Below are positions 14,084 to 15,750 of a DNA stretch of 15,750 nucleotides, in pieces. A model generated the notes under the pieces. The model was not told the origin of the DNA, searched no databases, and saw only the letters and a program-made list of their open reading frames with translations. The stretch comes from Rhodospirillaceae bacterium (lineage in GTDB: Bacteria; Pseudomonadota; Alphaproteobacteria; Rhodospirillales; Magnetovibrionaceae). Each line of letters opens with the position of its first letter. Within the stretch, counting starts at the first letter, position 1. The stretch spans positions 1-15,750 of the forward strand of contig JAOUJU010000009.1 of NCBI GenBank assembly GCA_029883045.1, written 5' to 3'. The position numbers and the translations under genes are program-made.

Positions 14084-15250
14084 ATGGCTGGTTGTTACGC
14101 GCTTATAGTCGCCGCTGGGCGAGGTCAGCGTTTTGGCGGGGAAATGCCCAAACAGTACGCCCCTCTTGGCGATAGCACGATTTTGGGCAAATGCATAAGC
14201 ACCTTTATTGCCCATCCAGACATAGGCGGCGTGCGCTGCGTTATAAATAAAGATGACGTCAATTTATATGATGCGACGGTAAAATCATTTTCAGAGCCCA
14301 AGCTTTTACCGCCTGTTTTTGGGGGTGAAACAAGACAGCAATCTGTTCTTGGTGGTCTTGAAAGTATTTCATCGTTATCGCCAGATACAGTGCTAATACA
14401 TGATGGTGCCAGACCATTTGTTTCTGATGAGTTGATATCTGATGTTATTTCAGCCCTAGAAAATGCGTCGGGCGCAATTCCTGGATTAGCTGTTGTTGAT
14501 ACCCTGAAAGAATGTTTTGACGATACAATTAAAAAAACAGTTTCGCGAAATAATCTTTTTCGCGCGCAAACACCACAAGGGTTTCATTTCAATGAAATAA
14601 CCAAGGCTCACAGGAATTTTATAAATAACAATGAAACAGATGATGCATCACTTTTCGAAGAGTTGGGAATAAAAGTGTCGGTGGTTAATGGATCTGAGGA
14701 AAATTTTAAAATAACAACACAGGATGATTACATTCGCGCACAAAATAAATTTGCAGGTAATGATGTTCGTGGTGAAACTAGAACCGGATTTGGTTTTGAT
14801 GTTCACCGTTTCGGTGCGGGCAGTGCCCTTCGATTGTGCGGTATAGACGTTCCGTTCAATAAAGCCGCTATCGGTCATTCCGATGCCGATGTTGGCCTGC
14901 ATGCATTAACAGATGCATTGCTTGGCGCCATAGGCGAAGGCGATATTGGTACGCATTTCCCCCCATCCGATCAAAGGTGGAAAGGGTCAAATTCAGAGGT
15001 TTTTGTTTTGCGCGCGCTTGAATTAATAACGGAAAAAAATGCTAAAATTACCAATATTGATATAACCTTGGTGTGCGAGGCGCCAAAAATTGGCCCGTAT
15101 CGAGATCAAATGCGTGCAAGGGTTGCATCAATTTTAGGGATTGATGTTAGCCGTGTGTCGATAAAAGCCACCACGACCGAAGGGTTGGGGGCAACGGGCA
15201 GAGGCGAAGGAATCGCTGCCCAGGCGGTTGTCTGTTTATTCATGGCATAG
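14084..15250 (+). CDS. ispDF: bifunctional MEP-pathway enzyme IspD-IspF
   Basis: Two isoprenoid-pathway enzymes are fused in 388 residues. IspD (about 1-225, 2-C-methyl-D-erythritol 4-phosphate cytidylyltransferase) shows AAGRGQRFG at 10-18, K23 and HDGARPF at 106-112. IspF (about 232-388, the MECDP synthase) shows metal ligands D239 and H241 in DVH, HSDADVGLHAL with H273, DIG at 287-289 and TTEGLG at 364-369. The fusion is characteristic of Alphaproteobacteria and some Epsilonproteobacteria. AGGAGAG (14069-14075) lies 8 nt before the ATG. The 144-bp divergent region 13940-14083 must hold promoters for both directions, but I found no pair of boxes good enough to call; it has a small GGCT-CT-AGCC dyad at 14044-14053. 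Confidence 0.96.
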   Translation: MAGCYALIVAAGRGQRFGGEMPKQYAPLGDSTILGKCISTFIAHPDIGGVRCVINKDDVNLYDATVKSFSEPKLLPPVFGGETRQQSVLGGLESISSLSPDTVLIHDGARPFVSDELISDVISALENASGAIPGLAVVDTLKECFDDTIKKTVSRNNLFRAQTPQGFHFNEITKAHRNFINNNETDDASLFEELGIKVSVVNGSEENFKITTQDDYIRAQNKFAGNDVRGETRTGFGFDVHRFGAGSALRLCGIDVPFNKAAIGHSDADVGLHALTDALLGAIGEGDIGTHFPPSDQRWKGSNSEVFVLRALELITEKNAKITNIDITLVCEAPKIGPYRDQMRARVASILGIDVSRVSIKATTTEGLGATGRGEGIAAQAVVCLFMA

Positions 15251-15405
15251 GGAAGCATGAACGGCTTTAGAATAATTTTAAATCTTGCGATATTTCAAGC
15301 GCACTACCCCCCACCAAAAAAGACAGAAAAGTGACAAAAATAGCTAATATTTATTATGTTACCCTGTCGATATATAAAGTATATTAATGGTGCTTTTGAT
15401 TCTTA

Positions 15406-15446
15406 ATAATGCCTGAAATAAATAGGCAATATCTTTTGTTTTTTTA
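15406..15446 (+). terminator. weak intrinsic terminator after ispDF
   Basis: ATA-A-TGCCT, a 9-nt loop and AGGCA-A-TAT form an 8-bp stem with one A/A mismatch (15406-15432), followed by CTTTTG and a seven-T run plus A. It lies 155 nt past the ispDF stop on the same strand. The stem is short and AT-rich at its base, so efficiency may be low. Confidence 0.4.
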
Positions 15447-15448
15447 GT

Positions 15449-15465
15449 GATTTGTGCGACAAATC
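15449..15465. repeat. GATTTGT-GCG-ACAAATC inverted repeat
   Basis: Perfect 7-bp arms around GCG, directly followed by CGCG-TGGG-CGCG (15465-15476). Together they lie 20-47 bp upstream of the candidate -35 box of the receiver gene, a usual place for an activator or repressor site. As RNA the first would be a tight hairpin without a T-run after it. Confidence 0.4.
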
Positions 15466-15495
15466 GCGTGGGCGCGTATTTGAATTTGAGCAACC

Positions 15496-15524
15496 TTACA
15501 CAAGAAAAATAACGCAGAAATAAT
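15496..15524 (+). promoter_or_regulatory. candidate promoter of the receiver-domain gene
   Basis: TTACAC (15496-15501), a 17-base spacer and AATAAT (15519-15524) fit a housekeeping promoter, with transcription starting near 15531 and a leader of about 40 nt. An overlapping alternative is TTGAGC (15486-15491) with AATAAC (15508-15513) and a 16-base spacer. Two TGCGCA hexamers, each self-complementary, at 15524-15529 and 15539-15544 flank the predicted start and could bind a regulator. Confidence 0.35.
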
Positions 15525-15569
15525 GCGCATAATTTAGTTGCGCAGGAACCATGGGGCGTTTAATCGGTT

Positions 15570-15750
15570 ATGAGTACAAAAGTAAATCTTGAAGATATTG
15601 ATGTTGTGATTGTCGACGCCGACAGGACATCACGCCAAACAATACGCAATATTCTGACAGATCACGGAATAAGGCGTATTTCGGTTGCCGTAAATATGCG
15701 CGACATGATCAATATACTTGATGTTAGTGCCCCTGATTTACTTATTTCTG
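15570..15750 (+). CDS. response regulator receiver-domain protein (3' partial)
   Basis: An ATG at 15570 opens 60 codons that run off the window; the in-frame stop at 15561 excludes an earlier start. The sequence shows a receiver beta1 strand VVIVDADRTSR with acidic D16 and D18, helix 1 QTIRNILTDHGI, and beta3 PDLLIS. The phosphoacceptor Asp would be the next codon, of which only the first base, G, is visible, consistent with GAT/GAC. Output domain, if any, is outside the window, so its pathway cannot be named. The ribosome site is weak (GGGG about 12 nt upstream). Confidence 0.75.
   Translation, partial: MSTKVNLEDIDVVIVDADRTSRQTIRNILTDHGIRRISVAVNMRDMINILDVSAPDLLIS

Larger units (their letters stand above)
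15251..15569. other. 319-bp intergenic region between ispDF and the receiver gene
   Basis: AT-rich and without a convincing gene. A 25-codon ORF from an ATG at 15257 has a ribosome site too close to its start and no recognisable content. The stretch holds a probable ispDF terminator, two small dyads, a candidate promoter and a pair of TGCGCA sites, listed separately. One GATTC (15398-15402) fits the CcrM methylation site GANTC but is a common pentamer. Confidence 0.5.

Noticed and set aside
15257..15334. 25-codon ORF after ispDF starting at ATG 15257
   Set aside because: The AGGGA site is only about three bases from the ATG, the peptide shows no recognisable feature, and such short ORFs are expected by chance.

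Overview
The window looks like core chromosome of an alphaproteobacterium of moderate to low GC (mid-40s per cent by eye, not computed). Two things point there: the gene string dusB(nifR3)-ntrB-ntrC-ntrY-ntrX-trkA-...-hfq-hflX, which is a signature alphaproteobacterial neighbourhood, and a fused ispDF gene. I see no insertion sequence, prophage, CRISPR array, tRNA or rRNA.

Layout: 1-411 (+) is the 3' end of an HPP-family membrane protein. It ends one base from the stop of a convergent 3-hydroxyisobutyrate dehydrogenase-like gene (413-1282, -). Next on the minus strand is a small ORF (1372-1641) that I read as a possible ribbon-helix-helix protein. Its promoter carries a perfect 32-bp palindrome (1680-1711). 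Upstream of that on the minus strand lie hflX (1830-3179), hfq (3185-3433), a structured 185-bp leader with an attenuator-like fold, a HAD phosphatase (3619-4290), trkA (4299-5675), ntrX (5733-7118), ntrY (7108-9399), ntrC (9403-10839), ntrB (10843-12000), dusB (12037-13023) and a CcsA/YpjD-like membrane protein (13133-13939). From 14084 the orientation flips: ispDF (14084-15250, +), a 319-bp gap, and the first 60 codons of a CheY-like receiver protein (15570 to the window end).

How the genes work together: dusB-ntrBC-ntrYX-trkA are tightly packed (gaps of 3-57 nt, one 11-nt overlap) and probably co-transcribed. They join tRNA dihydrouridylation, cytoplasmic nitrogen sensing (NtrB/NtrC), membrane-associated sensing (NtrY/NtrX) and potassium uptake control. 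hfq and hflX form a coupled pair for RNA chaperoning and ribosome rescue.

Most genes are ordinary housekeeping functions, and I do not see a multi-gene system that is clearly new. The signals most worth following are non-coding: the 32-bp palindrome over a near-consensus promoter in front of the small putative ribbon-helix-helix gene, and the mutually exclusive hairpins ending in a U-tract just upstream of hfq. Gene order also departs from the usual alphaproteobacterial pattern in three places: ispDF is divergent with a CcsA-like gene inserted, a HAD gene sits between trkA and hfq, and the small gene lies downstream of hflX where mazG is often found.
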